Shown: positions 1-10,228, numbered from the stretch's first letter. The stretch: DNA of 64,000 nt from Favolaschia claudopus (GCA_037176885.1 JAWWNJ010000050.1:186001-250000), one strand, 5' to 3'. Notes: generated by a model not told the origin, from the letters alone. Program-made: numbers and translations.

Positions 1-263
1 CGTGATAGAGGGCACGGAGACGAAAGAACATCTTAAAAGCTAAGTAGCTCAGAGGGACTACTGCAGAGTTGAACGTGGCATCCCACGTGCGAACCACACC
101 CTGTAGGCTGTTTCACCACGCTTTTGCCGTAGTTGTACCTTAAGTAGCAAAGCTTCGCTCCGGTGGGGCTTCGGAATAACTTAGGTGGCAGGGAACGTCG
201 TCAGCATGGTAACTTACTTCGGTATGAACTGTGTATAGCACGGCGCAAACAAACGAAGTGTTA

Positions 264-378
264 CAGTGGCGCCATCTGATGCCACCCCTAAATAGAACAG
301 CCTATTTCTGGAACTTTTGATGCAATGATAATTTTTTGGGGGTGGCATCAGATGGCGCTTGAGATGGCGCCGCCACTG
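264..378. mobile_element. Short TIR element (MITE family 2, copy a)
   Basis: A 115-bp element begins with CAGTGGCGCC and ends with the complementary GGCGCCGCCACTG. Long inverted arms around GATGCCACCCC sit close to both ends. It is flanked by TA on both sides (262-263 and 379-380). TA target duplications with CAGT-type termini are known for Tc1/mariner-like elements. A second copy lies at 62979-63107. There is no coding capacity, so it would need a transposase supplied in trans. Confidence 0.8.
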
Positions 379-706
379 TAGCGGGTCACGTGACCCACCT
401 CCCGAATCGAAACAAATGGGCGATTGTCCCAAAAAGGATCATGCGCTGACTAAGCATGATCCGTCTTGATTCCCAGTGGCAGCCGGATCGAACGGCCTCG
501 AACCTCCTCGAACTTTTTCCCATGGTCTCACCCGGTTCGAGATTTGGCCGAGGCCACGATCTGGCAGGACCCCCGACAACCTGATGCCTGCCGGGAAAAT
601 TTTGGATTTATCCGGACCCCTAATGGGGAAAATCTCAGACCAGGCCTCCGCCAGGTCGACATTTTATCCGAATTGTTGGCCAGGCCAGGCCTCCGGTCAC
701 TACCTA

Positions 707-940
707 CTGTACTATTTCGACCGTAGATTCAAGTCACAGGTCACAGAGGGACTTGAATTGAATCTATTTTATTTTTGTAACATGTCACAGCGCGTTTTGT
801 GGCCATTTCCCATCAAAAATTGATCGGAAAAACGCGCAAAATCTCCCTAAAAGGCAATTTAATCACTGCTGAATGATGGCAAAAGTGAAGATGAAGTGTC
901 ACATCTCAAACCCATTGAATCTACGGTCGAAATAGTACAG
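707..940. mobile_element. 234-bp MITE (family 1) with 26-bp perfect TIRs
   Basis: The ends are a perfect 26-bp inverted repeat (707-732 and 915-940) starting CTGTACTATTTCGACC. TA flanks both sides (705-706 and 941-942). GTCACA motifs lie subterminally. The same terminus and layout occur in the element split across 58469-62901. The related terminus CTGTAGTATTTC belongs to the coding transposon at 58636-62852, which is therefore a candidate source of transposase. Confidence 0.88.
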
Positions 941-949
941 TATCTAATA

Positions 950-1355
950 GGTTCGTCCCAGATAGAGTAAATCAACGTCTTGAAAACCCCGTACCTTCGT
1001 CGTAAAAAATAGTGTAAATCAAGCGGAAACTGCCTGATGTCTGTCGCAGATAGAGTAAATCGCGCGGAGCGCGAGAAATTTTTGAGACCTGAAGTCGGTC
1101 TGGGGAATTACAAGCAGATTGCAAGACAGATTTCGAGCGTCAAGCAGCAAAAATAAACCGAAATTGGATGATTCTGAGCAGTTTTAAGCTCAAATTTGCT
1201 TCAGAAAAGGCTAAACAACTGTCCTTTGGGGGATCCAGCCGCAAAAATCCGAAATTACCCCCAGATGTTCGTCACAAATCGAGTAAATCGGTCTGTTTGA
1301 GGGCGAAAATCATAGAGTAAATCAGCCCAAATTTCGGGCGACAATGTGACGAACC
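950..1355. mobile_element. 406-bp insert with short TIR and TAATA duplication
   Basis: The segment starts GGTTCGTC, ends GACGAACC, and is flanked by TAATA on both sides (945-949 and 1356-1360). Inside, the motif AGAGTAAATC or a close variant recurs five times (near 964, 1011, 1052, 1279 and 1313), mostly near the two ends. It has no ORF of note. The superfamily is not identifiable from these features alone. Confidence 0.6.
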
Positions 1356-1821
1356 TAATAGGTAGTGACCGGGGGCCTGCCAGGCCTCAGAAAAATCGCC
1401 TAAAATCAAGGAGAAATCGGAATTTTGCTCCATCCAGCTCGGGTATCAGCTCTCTACTCATGGCATTGGCCCTGCCGAACCGTTGCGTCCCATACAAATG
1501 CCCGAAACTGCCTGAAAAGGGCGATATCAAAACAGGATTTCGTTGATTTGCCGTGATTTAAAAGATAACTGACCCGAATTCGTCAATGGTTAGCCGCAAG
1601 ATCCTCAACTAAACCGTCGGCAGTCTATGTTATCCGAATTTTGGCCAGGCCTGTCGGCAACCACCCATGCTTTATCCGAATTTTGTACCAGCCTTGGGCT
1701 CCGAAAAGTTGATTTCTCATCCGAATTGGGGCAGGGTACGCGCGAATTTTGGGCATGTTTTATCCGAATTGAAAATTTCGCGGGCAGGCATCATAGGGGT
1801 TGTCGGGGGTCCTGATCTGGC

Positions 1822-3104
1822 TCGAAGGTTTTAGCATTGCATATTGAACTACCTCGAACTGTGGAGAGCGAGATGTATTCACTATGGGAATACATGCTAT
1901 TTTTACTGCCTAGCCCGCCACTGATGCCCCACTGCCTCTGCCCCGCCCCACCGCCCACTTCCAACGCCGTTGAACTCATCGCGACTTCCCCAGTAAACCG
2001 TTCTTCAATCGAAAGACAAGTGGCCAAGAATATCTATATTGGGAGGAAATTAGTTTACGAAGGGACATGTTAGATCCCAGGTCGACCCGGGTTTTGGAGA
2101 TGCCTTATCTGCAGCCAAGAAAGCCGTGAGACAAGTGAAGACGGAGCGCAGAACTAAACAAACCTACCTTGAACGTCTGATCAGCGTGGGGCGGCGATAT
2201 ATCGTATCTGCAAAGTGAGAATAAATTCAAAGGGGTACTAGCCGTTGAAACAATACATACCGGGATGCGTGCGGGAAATACCGCAGGCGAAGCGACAAGG
2301 GGGAAAAAAGAGATAGGGCCCAAACGAGTACTCAATTCTGCACCGCTACCGAGTTAACAATCTAGCCAGGTCTAGGCAGATAAAAAGAGAACTAACTGAG
2401 TTAGCGGTGAAGTGAGTTGACCTTGCAGGAGTTGACTGTAGTTTCGAATCAGCTCCGAGGCATACTACCAACTGCGCGCCTCAAATGAGCGAAAGAAAAG
2501 GTGATAAAGGCCGTATTCACTAACGACGAGCGCCCCGCAATCAGCGGCTAATCAGCTAGCAAAAGAAGTGAGTTAGCGGATGTGGGTGAACGTGGAACAA
2601 AAGGCTTACAGCGCCACATTCAAATCGGAGGGAGATGGTAGGCAGCCGAAGTATGCGTAGCCACAGCTTCGGCTAGAGAAACGACGCTGGGAGAGCTTGT
2701 ATCGTAGACAGAGTCAAATAGGAATACAGCCCAGCCAGAGACAGACGACAGAAAAGAAGAGGGCCGCCAGCCGGTGACAAGAAGACTAATGTGATTACTT
2801 GAGGTAGACCGTAGACGTGGAGAGAACGGAGCGAAGTGGAAGACGGGATAATGAGCCAGATGGCGGCAGCGCGCGGCGACGACGACGGGGAGGACGGGGC
2901 CGACGACAAGAAGATTTTGGAATTCGGACAAAGCAAAGGGAGATGGTGGTGGTACAGTGCCAAGCATCACATCACGGTTCCTTTTTTGGCAGGGAACGGC
3001 ATCAAAAGTTAAACTCGATACTACATTATGCCGTCATCACCATTCGACTTCGAAACAGTGTAGAACGTCTATATGGATGTGTAGCAACCCATCTTGTGCT
3101 TTGC
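1822..3104. other. Unassigned sequence
   Basis: I recognise no gene or repeat here. Open frames exist on both strands but are short, and their arginine/serine-rich translations match no family I know. Confidence 0.4.
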
Positions 3105-3109
3105 AAGGG

Positions 3110-3313
3110 TGTGACGGAAGCGAAGGCGAGTCGAGTTCCGGCACAAGTGGATCAAACAAAAAGAACTGGTGTAAGTCTTAGATTGACCAAGGGAAAGGAA
3201 TCTACGACAATCAGCTAACTACTTATACTAGAAAATGGAGGCTGTGTATTGAGTCTTGGCGACGACTCGGGCAAATCTCGCCGTGAGCTGATGCGAGCGG
3301 TAGATCCGTTACA
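3110..3313 (-). repeat. 3' LTR (204 bp)
   Basis: This is the left copy of the direct repeat and the 3' LTR relative to gag. It matches 5878-6081 base for base by eye. The termini form a short imperfect inverted repeat, TGTGAC/GTTACA. Confidence 0.93.
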
Positions 3314-3490
3314 TCCGCCCTCCAGATCGTCGACCACGACGAGCTCAATATCTAGTCAGAAAAATAAATAAACTTGTTCAAAGTCAACTCAACGTCCGAA
3401 ATGGTCTTCGAAAAATCAAAATCAAACCATTCTGGTATCCTCGCCCTCCTCGACGACCATTTCGATGTTGAGGAAGGAAATCGTGCGAAT

Positions 3491-5782
3491 TTAGAAGTGT
3501 TCAAGAACTTCCGTGCTCTCCAAAAGAGCATCGCGATCAGCCGTCATTGCGAAATCAACAGCATGGGACGCAAATCCAGGAGGTCCACCTTTGGAAACCA
3601 TTGTGTTCAATTCAGGACAGTTGCGGGAAAGGTGTCCATGCACCCCGCAATTGAAGCACAAGCCGGCTGCAAGGTATTCACTCCGCTTCTTGGCAGACAA
3701 ATGGCCGCCGTTGTCACGAGATTTCGACTTGGGAGGTTCGGGTTCAGCACTGGAAACCGAGATAACGCGCCCTCCGGTACGACGTTTCCCGTTCAAATCT
3801 GAGTCCAGTTTCTGGTCATCGGGCTTGAATTGAGTCTTACTCGATTCAGCCATATCAATTTCATCGTTATCGTCGTCAACCTTGACGATAATTTCAGCGC
3901 TTTCAGCACCAGCAGTGACTTCAGCCCAAGAGGAGGTTTCCGGATCGAGTTTATCCCGGAACATTTCCTTGCGTATGTCGGCGTTGAGGCTCCGCCAGAA
4001 CATCACAACCTTCTCCTGGTTGGCTTCAAGACCAATGGTATTGTAAATTCGTTCCCATTCAGCCTTGTGAACCAATACTGACTTGGTGCCTTGAAGGCAA
4101 GAGCGCAATCGAGTGCGTTGCTTCTCACGGAAATTCACAGGGAAACAAAAATTGAATAAACCCCAAAAGAACTCACTCAGAGTCCAAACGTGCTCATCAT
4201 TCTCAACCTTGCTGTTGTAGAATTCAAGTGCACGAGCCGTCAAATAGTACGACAAGTAAAACACTCGTTGATCGGTTGGAACTTTTCCGAGTTGAACATA
4301 ATTTGATCCTTCCTTGACGAATCGATGGAAGGCAATGGCATCCGGTGAGCCATCATATTCCTTTGGAGGAATAGGCTTCAAAATCATTTTATTTTTCCTG
4401 TGAGAACTCTGTTTCTTCTTAGAGGAACGGCGCTTGCGACGATGACGCGACGGGTGTGACTTCCCGGAACCTGATCCATCCGAGGGCTCAGAGTCTGAGC
4501 TCGACGAGTCAGATGGGTCGGATGGGGTGGGTGAACCATCTACGCGCTCGGCATTGCGCAACGTACGCTCTATAAAGCTGCCTGGCGCGACGCGTGCAGC
4601 AGGAGTGGGATCGGGACGGAATCCGCGAGCTCCGTGATCCGCACCGATCTGTCTATCAATGCTGTTTTTAACAGCAGTCTGTGCCCGGGTTAAGTTAACC
4701 TTGGGCGTTATCGTCCGAGAACGTTGCAAGCTGCTGATCTGCGCTTGCAGATCAGCAATCTTTTCATCTACACTCTGGCCAGAGTTAATTGAATCCTTCA
4801 TCGGCTTGAGCAATGATCTCGGAGTTCGGTGTTCGGTCCGTTCAGAAGCCAAGGTGATTGGCATTTGATCAAAGAACCCAGGTGGCGGTGAAAGCTGTTC
4901 TTCTTTGACAGCACGGCGAATTTCGGCGAAATTCTCAAGAGCGGTTCTTTGCGCGTCGATATCGCGCTCAGAGAAATCTTCCGAGAGGTTAGCTGCACCC
5001 CAGTTGCGAGGGTCAGCACCTTTACCTTTCTGGCGGGAGGTTCCAACACCAGAAGGTATGGCCGGACTGACAATAGTTTCAGGCACATTCACTGCCGATC
5101 TATCATCAATATCTATCAAGTTCGTGTTCTCATCAACGGGCGGGATCTCACGCGGGATAGTTACCCCGCGCCCCAACGCAGCAGCCAAAGCTTCCTGTGC
5201 CAAAGCTTGGTGGCGGCGAGCAACACTCACAAGCTCATCAACACTCATATTCTGAATCGCACGCGAGACAGTGGATGTGGAACGGGATAAAACATTTTGA
5301 GAGTTGATTACAGTGAGTGAATCCACCGAAACATGACGACCGGGCGTTGCCATGCGAGGCGTGGCAAGGCCTTCGTCGAGCATCCCCCAATCCACGGCTG
5401 AGGTCAAGACGGGCCCAACGAGCTCGGTATGCGTCGAGGGTATCGACGATGAGGTCTCGTTGCCCAGAGGCAACGGTTCGACGCCCGAAGGCGAAGCGGT
5501 CTCACCATCCGAAGGTGATGGGGTCTCGCTGCCCGAAGGCAGCGGTGTATCTACACGAGGGGAAGGTCTTCCACCCGAGACCGCCTGACTGTATGAGAAG
5601 TCAGGGGAAACGGGGCGTGATTTTGTCGAGGAGGCACGACTCTCCGGTCGGGGAGTCCCAGAGCGCGGACTCGCGGTGTTGGCAGCACTAGCAGGTCTTC
5701 CAGTCGACGCAGGCAGTCCAGGGACGGCTTGGTGAGCGTGAGAGCGAAGCGGGTAACGAGCGCGGCCAGCAGGATCAGTCAT
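3491..5782 (-). CDS. gag: Retrotransposon Gag, 763 aa, intact
   Basis: The protein has a Pro/Ser-rich N-terminus (first ~150 residues, rich in SP/TP and SGSE repeats) and a basic Arg/Lys/Ser segment near residue 440. A capsid-like region follows, starting around the residues PPKEYDGSPDAIAFHRF and containing an aromatic helix-rich stretch. A single zinc knuckle CX2CX4HX4C lies near residues 709-722. This order is known for Ty3-type Gag proteins that bind genomic RNA and build virus-like particles. The frame is open throughout, the stop lies 177 bp before the 3' LTR, and no pol frame follows. An upstream methionine is used because no better start is visible. Ty3-type rather than Ty1-type is my inference. 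Confidence 0.88.
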   Translation of the reverse strand: MTDPAGRARYPLRSHAHQAVPGLPASTGRPASAANTASPRSGTPRPESRASSTKSRPVSPDFSYSQAVSGGRPSPRVDTPLPSGSETPSPSDGETASPSGVEPLPLGNETSSSIPSTHTELVGPVLTSAVDWGMLDEGLATPRMATPGRHVSVDSLTVINSQNVLSRSTSTVSRAIQNMSVDELVSVARRHQALAQEALAAALGRGVTIPREIPPVDENTNLIDIDDRSAVNVPETIVSPAIPSGVGTSRQKGKGADPRNWGAANLSEDFSERDIDAQRTALENFAEIRRAVKEEQLSPPPGFFDQMPITLASERTEHRTPRSLLKPMKDSINSGQSVDEKIADLQAQISSLQRSRTITPKVNLTRAQTAVKNSIDRQIGADHGARGFRPDPTPAARVAPGSFIERTLRNAERVDGSPTPSDPSDSSSSDSEPSDGSGSGKSHPSRHRRKRRSSKKKQSSHRKNKMILKPIPPKEYDGSPDAIAFHRFVKEGSNYVQLGKVPTDQRVFYLSYYLTARALEFYNSKVENDEHVWTLSEFFWGLFNFCFPVNFREKQRTRLRSCLQGTKSVLVHKAEWERIYNTIGLEANQEKVVMFWRSLNADIRKEMFRDKLDPETSSWAEVTAGAESAEIIVKVDDDNDEIDMAESSKTQFKPDDQKLDSDLNGKRRTGGRVISVSSAEPEPPKSKSRDNGGHLSAKKRSEYLAAGLCFNCGVHGHLSRNCPELNTMVSKGGPPGFASHAVDFAMTADRDALLESTEVLEHF

Positions 5783-5877
5783 CGGGGTCGGTGTCGAGCT
5801 CAGAGGGGTCAGAGAAGGTCGGGGGAAAGCGTAGTCAAGAGCGTCGACAGTCTAGAGACTTGGTTGAGTTCAAAAGA

Positions 5878-6081
5878 TGTGACGGAAGCGAAGGCGAGTC
5901 GAGTTCCGGCACAAGTGGATCAAACAAAAAGAACTGGTGTAAGTCTTAGATTGACCAAGGGAAAGGAATCTACGACAATCAGCTAACTACTTATACTAGA
6001 AAATGGAGGCTGTGTATTGAGTCTTGGCGACGACTCGGGCAAATCTCGCCGTGAGCTGATGCGAGCGGTAGATCCGTTACA
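5878..6081 (-). repeat. 5' LTR (204 bp)
   Basis: This right copy of the direct repeat is the 5' LTR for the minus-strand gag and should hold its promoter. The sequence just inside it (5859-5877) is the expected primer-binding position, but I could not assign a matching tRNA. Confidence 0.93.
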
Positions 6082-6086
6082 AAGGG

Positions 6087-7050
6087 AATTGAACAAGTTT
6101 TTGTGTTTTCACCTCCGAAAAAGCGAAACAAGCCCTAATGATGGTTGATGCCATCATCCCATATCGGTTAGGGTTAAGATCACGTGCTTCTCGGACTTTG
6201 CCGTGCCAGCCTTGGGCGCATCACCCAGGTAAGTCGGCTACCACTTTTTCTTGGTTTCTGCATGACAACTGAACACATCTGGCCTCAATCCATCCAAAAT
6301 CAGAGCCAAAATGATGATTTTGCTTTTTTCAGACCCGAAAAAAGTGAAACACCGTGGGAAAAAGTAAGTTCTCGACGCCAAACGCATTCTTTTGGTCGGT
6401 TTCCTTCCTCAGAAAATCCCAAATAAATTATAAAAAATTTCTTCCGCCCGAAGAAGCAGTGTTGGAGAAGTGGCGCTTGGCACTGTAAGAAAGAAAGAGA
6501 GATGCGTGGGATAAAACACTGAAACAAACAACTTTGTGTGTTTTCTCACGAGCTCTTTTGGGGAGTTTTGACGGCGTGCAAGTCATTCTGCGGTGACCGC
6601 GCAGTGTTTTGGCGCGAACTAATCTTAGAAATGTTGACAAAAAATTCGAGGAGGTTCGATATAGTTCTATTTGCGAGGCCGTTCAATCCGGCTGCCCGAC
6701 GTTTTCACTGGGCTTGATTTCATGTCGATGTCTGATCGATGCCTCTACTTTCTCTTCTACTCGCTCGCTCGCCGCAAAATAAGGTGTCGCTGGTGTTGTT
6801 GAACATTATACGAGGTGGATATATGAAATGTAAGGTATAACTAATGTGAAATAAATTGATTATGCATAGTATTCTTCCTCCGAATCATATCCACTGTCCT
6901 CCGACTCTGTGTTTCCCAGATCTTGACCTGTAATCGGTTCTTCCGGCTCCTGGTCTTTGTCTGGCATCTCTGGTGTCTCCGGTTTAACTCCGCGCTCGAT
7001 CCGAAAGTCTCTGGGCAGCCCTGCTTCAAGATAGCGCCGGCGTTCCACGG
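6087..7050. other. Unassigned sequence
   Basis: No recognisable gene. A short palindrome GATGGTTGATGCCATCATC lies near 6143. A minus-strand frame at 6860-7165 ends in an acidic tail, but it opposes the RNase H coding strand and I do not support it. Confidence 0.4.
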
Positions 7051-7345
7051 CTTCTCTTCCTCTGCTCGACTCGATATTGCGTGGCGGAACACCTTCCTCC
7101 CGTCTTTCAATGGCATTTTCGCCATTTGGCATTGGACCCCCACGTCCCACCATCGAGATCTTCACAGATGCTAGTGGTAAGCTGGGTTTGGGCGGTTACT
7201 GGGGAGGTGGTGACCTTTTCTTCACTGAACCTGTCCTGGTGAAGTATGAACGCCATCCAATCCATTGGAAGGAGATGTGTGCTGTGCTACGGGCAGCGGA
7301 GGTCTGGGGTCACTGTTGGGCTGGGTTGGAGGTTATCTTTCGTAT

Positions 7346-8985
7346 GGAATGCTGCGAGCTCGTGCTAAGGGAGGGAGGAAAAAGGATGGTATATTTATGA
7401 TTGCGGTGAGGGTGATGTGACCTCGCAGCGAGCGCTCTCGGGCCGGAACCCAGGAAGACAAGGCAGCCCGAGGGAGAAAGGGGTTGCCGGGACAGCGAGG
7501 AGGGTGAGCTGAGGCCAAGAGAGCAAGAAAAGGGGTGCGGCTAGAGGGCATCATGATCGTCGCCGCGCCAAACCAATCCCGGGGCGACAACCATGGAGGT
7601 TGGTTGAATAAGTGGGGGGTCGGAGAGAAGGCGTTTACTCAACCCCACAATGACATCAGGTGGCGTGTCAATGTATAGTTTGAAGCATTCAGAAGTCCAA
7701 CGGCTCAGGCGCTGAATGTCAAGGTCGGAGAGGCCGATGAGTCGAGCCCAAGTGGCAGCGCCACGGCGGAAACTATGGCCCGAATATCCTGACGATGAAA
7801 TCCCGACATGAGTGAGACAGGCCTTCAAACAGTCGATGAAAAGCTTCCGCGAGAAAGCTCCATAGCCTGTACCATCCACTGTGGTCGCATAACCCCCTGA
7901 ATTTCCCATAGTTGGTTCACAGGGTTTCAATGGGAAATTCACCGGAAAACTCTGTGAATTCCACTATGGAGTTGTGAATTTCACGGAGATATTTTCACTG
8001 GGTCCAACTATGTGAGTGGGACATTCCATGGTGTTAATTCACATGGTTTGGGAATGACATCCACCTCATATTCCAATGAAAACTCTTTCACTGTGTTGGA
8101 TTCCCTTCCAATACTCCCGGAAGTCACTTGAAAAATACGTGAAAACACAGTGGAAACTGCATTATAATATCTACTACGTACCCCTCGCTTTGACCAGCGT
8201 CAACATACAAGTATTAGTCTTATCTCTTTTGTACGGAAGTACTTACCGAACAACTACATTACAACAAGTCTTTGCTAACGATTACTAAGTTACGGTACTC
8301 AAAGTATGTAAATTGACTAGGAACACAACCAGTACTGGTGACCAAAACCATGTACCGTGTTCGAGGCAACTTGAACTCCATGAATTTCACGAGGTTTACG
8401 GGTGAATTTCCAAGAGTTGCCAGGAAGCGAGGAATGAACTTTCTGAGCAGTTTTCACACATATGCATTCATTCGATTTTCGAGTGAAATTCACGCACTTC
8501 ATATTGCGGACTCTAATTATGTGAATCGGGTACGTGAAGTCACAACCCCATGAATCTGAATTCACTAGATAAACCCGTGAATTGTGGAATTCATGGTCCG
8601 GCTATGGGAAATTCATGGGGTTCTGCGACCACAGTGCATCGCGAGTACGCCGGCCCACAAACAGCGGGTCGTCGGGCTTGCCCGGCTTATTAAGGTGGGC
8701 GCGGAGGAGGGTGTAGGCACAGGTGGGCAAGCTAGTTTTTGCGATAGTGATGCGCACCCCAGCGCGGAAGGGGTCGGTTTTTGAGGCCGGGAGGTCAACG
8801 GTGAGGTACTCGTCGTTTGGAATGATGAGGTTGAAAGCGCCATCGAAAGAGTCGTAGGTGATTTCGCCGCAGCGAAGAAAACCTGCAAAGGCCAGGGCGT
8901 AGGCAACTCGGAGAGTCTCGGCTAGCTCACGAGAAACACCCCGCGGAAGGGAGATAGGGACCATAGGGTTGGAGAGGGAGGTAAT
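7346..8985 (-). pseudogene. Tyrosine recombinase fragment inside the RNase H remnant
   Basis: On the minus strand, two pieces (8985 to 8637, then 7872 to 7541) encode a tyrosine recombinase. The first contains AGFLRCGEIT with the first catalytic Arg. The second contains GHSFRRGAATWA (the H-x-x-R box) and FKLYI with a candidate nucleophile Tyr. The N-terminal part is missing: the frame enters the domain abruptly at 8985, exactly at the CGTAT junction. A 760-bp TIR element interrupts it at 7877-8636. It could be the 3' part of a DIRS/Ngaro-type element or of a Crypton. The broken state is certain; the parent class is not. Confidence 0.65.
7877..8636. mobile_element. 760-bp TIR element interrupting the recombinase
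   Basis: Inverted ends of about 35 bp start CACTGTGGTCGCA and continue with CCCCnTGAATTTCCCATAG. CATC is duplicated on both sides (7873-7876 and 8637-8640). Removing the element and one CATC rejoins the recombinase frame. The interior is rich in GTGAATTTC/CATGAATTTCAC motifs and has no ORF of note. The superfamily is unknown. Confidence 0.8.
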
Positions 8986-9402
8986 CGTATTGATAACGAG
9001 GCCATCTCTACCTGTCTGCAGTCTGGCTCTATTGACCATCCGCCTACGCAAGCTCTCTTCCGCCAGTTTGCTCTCCTGGCCGCTCAACAGGACTTCACTT
9101 TTCGCCCGGTTTGGATCTCAACAGACAAAAATTTCGTAGCAGATGCCCTTTCGAGGTTCCGGTGGCTCACACTAGCAAAGCTGTATCCCCACTGGCCCCT
9201 CCCCAAGTCCGGTACCCGCCCTGCCCGTGTCGCCGTCACTGCCCCCTCTATTGTCATTGTGCGTTCCTAGCACCCCTTCCTCCCCCCCTTCCCCCCCCTT
9301 CCTCCCCATTGCTGTCCGTCTCCTCCCTGTTTTTGTGGAGCCTGCGGCGCTTCCCCCTGTATTTTGCCCACCTTTGGCTGCTTCAGGGTGAGCTGTTGGT
9401 TT

Positions 9403-9530
9403 GGGGCTGCCTCGGCTCCTTCGTCTTCGGGCGGAGTGCAGCGAGCTCCATTTCGGAGTTCACGCCCAATATATCAATGGCTTGCTTACACATCTCTCCC
9501 TCTCGAGAACTCAGGCCAATCCTAGGTGGT
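9403..9530 (+). repeat. Direct repeat, copy 1
   Basis: This stretch shares GCGGAGTGCAGCGAGCT and CCCAATATATCAATGGCTTG with 9838-9950, about 435 bp downstream in the same orientation. It may be a split direct repeat of the DIRS/Ngaro-like element, or an independent repeat. The C-rich polypyrimidine tract between 9260 and 9330 lies just before it. Confidence 0.6.
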
Positions 9531-9837
9531 CTGGACAGACCGAAGGGATTGGCTAAAGCGATCACCCATCAGTCACGTGTCTCCTCATTCTTTTCGTCTC
9601 GCCCGCCTCCGCATCGCGTCTTTGGCTCGATGACTCCGTGTCTTTGAGACCTTCTCTTCTCCAGCCCCTCCCCCTCCATGACCTCGAGTCTCCTTCCCCG
9701 CTGCTAGTCTTGTCCCCCCGTCGCCGTCATACCCCTCTTTTTTCGTGCCCACCCACCCACTGGCACTCCTAGTTAGTTTTGCTATTTTCTGCGCACTCAC
9801 GTAGCTACGGTTTTGTTCTGTATCCTGTAGTGATGTA

Positions 9838-9950
9838 GGGGCTGCCCTGGCTCCCTCACCTTTGGGCGGAGTGCAGCGAGCTTCGTTTTGAAGTTCATGC
9901 CCAATATATCAATGGCTTGCTTACAAATCCTCTCTCGTAGGCCAATCCCG
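9838..9950 (+). repeat. Direct repeat, copy 2
   Basis: This is the second copy of the 9403-9530 repeat, with scattered differences. It directly precedes the zinc-knuckle gag remnant. Confidence 0.6.
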
Positions 9951-9961
9951 CACCTCCTGGC

Positions 9962-10228
9962 CCTCAAAATCAGACCCAGCCCCGTCCTACAATTCGTGCT
10001 GAAGACCGAACTTGTTGGGGATGTGGAAAGACCGGACATGGATTATGGGAGTGCGCTACAATTCAAGAGGTTGTTACTCGTGGCGAATTGAAGAGAGGCG
10101 AACGCGGAAGTCTTGAATGGCCGGATGGACGACTATTGCGGAGATATGGACAGCAAAATGAGACACTGATTGACGCGTTTAATCGTCAGAGACAACCACT
10201 GGCTGCTCCGGCGGCTCAAACGAACTAA
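9962..10228 (+). pseudogene. Gag zinc-knuckle C-terminal remnant
   Basis: An 88-codon open frame contains CWGCGKTGHGLWEC, a CX2CX4HX4C zinc knuckle, followed by a basic/Gln-rich tail to a stop. This is the usual C-terminal end of a retrotransposon Gag. The capsid part is missing, so it is a fragment. It is not the same Gag as the one at 3491-5782. Confidence 0.6.

Larger units (their letters stand above)
566..1813. mobile_element. Non-autonomous TIR element with 8-bp TSD (family Z, copy 1)
   Basis: The termini are inverted copies starting AGGACCCCCGACAACC and followed by GATGCCTGCC. The exact 8-bp repeat GATCTGGC flanks the element at 558-565 and 1814-1821. An 8-bp duplication fits hAT-like or KDZ-like transposition; I cannot choose between them. 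No protein is recognisable. The interior carries repeated TTATCCGAA/GGCCAGGCCT motifs and two younger insertions (707-940 and 950-1355). Related ends occur at 53718 and at 63637. Confidence 0.8.
3110..6081 (-). mobile_element. Gag-only LTR retrotransposon, complete, 5-bp TSD
   Basis: Two 204-bp direct repeats (3110-3313 and 5878-6081), identical by eye, start TGTGAC and end GTTACA. They enclose a single gag gene on the minus strand. The host sequence AAGGG is duplicated on both sides (3105-3109 and 6082-6086). On the coding strand the purine run GGAGGGCGGA directly precedes the 3' LTR, as a polypurine tract should. No protease, reverse transcriptase, RNase H or integrase is present. The element would depend on enzymes from another element. 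Identical LTRs indicate a recent insertion. Confidence 0.93.
7060..9250 (+). pseudogene. DIRS-like retrotransposon RNase H remnant, split by an insertion
   Basis: Two plus-strand pieces (about 7060-7345 and 8986-9250) read as one RNase H. The first has IEIFTDASGKLGLGGYW and HWKEMCAVLRAAEVWG, ending GLEVIF. The second continues DNEAISTCLQSGS and finishes with FVADALSRF. The piece before IEIFTDAS, with SFNGIFAIWHW, lies in another frame, so there is a frameshift near 7130. No reverse transcriptase is visible upstream. Such RNase H sequences are known from tyrosine-recombinase retrotransposons. CGTAT occurs at both inner junctions (7341-7345 and 8986-8990), as expected if 7346-8985 was inserted. 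The gene is broken. Confidence 0.6.

Noticed and set aside
6150..6180. TTAGGGTT resembling a telomere repeat
   Set aside because: There is only one copy, with no array.
9111..9647. 178-codon plus-strand frame
   Set aside because: It is out of frame with the RNase H C-terminus and then runs through a C-rich tract.
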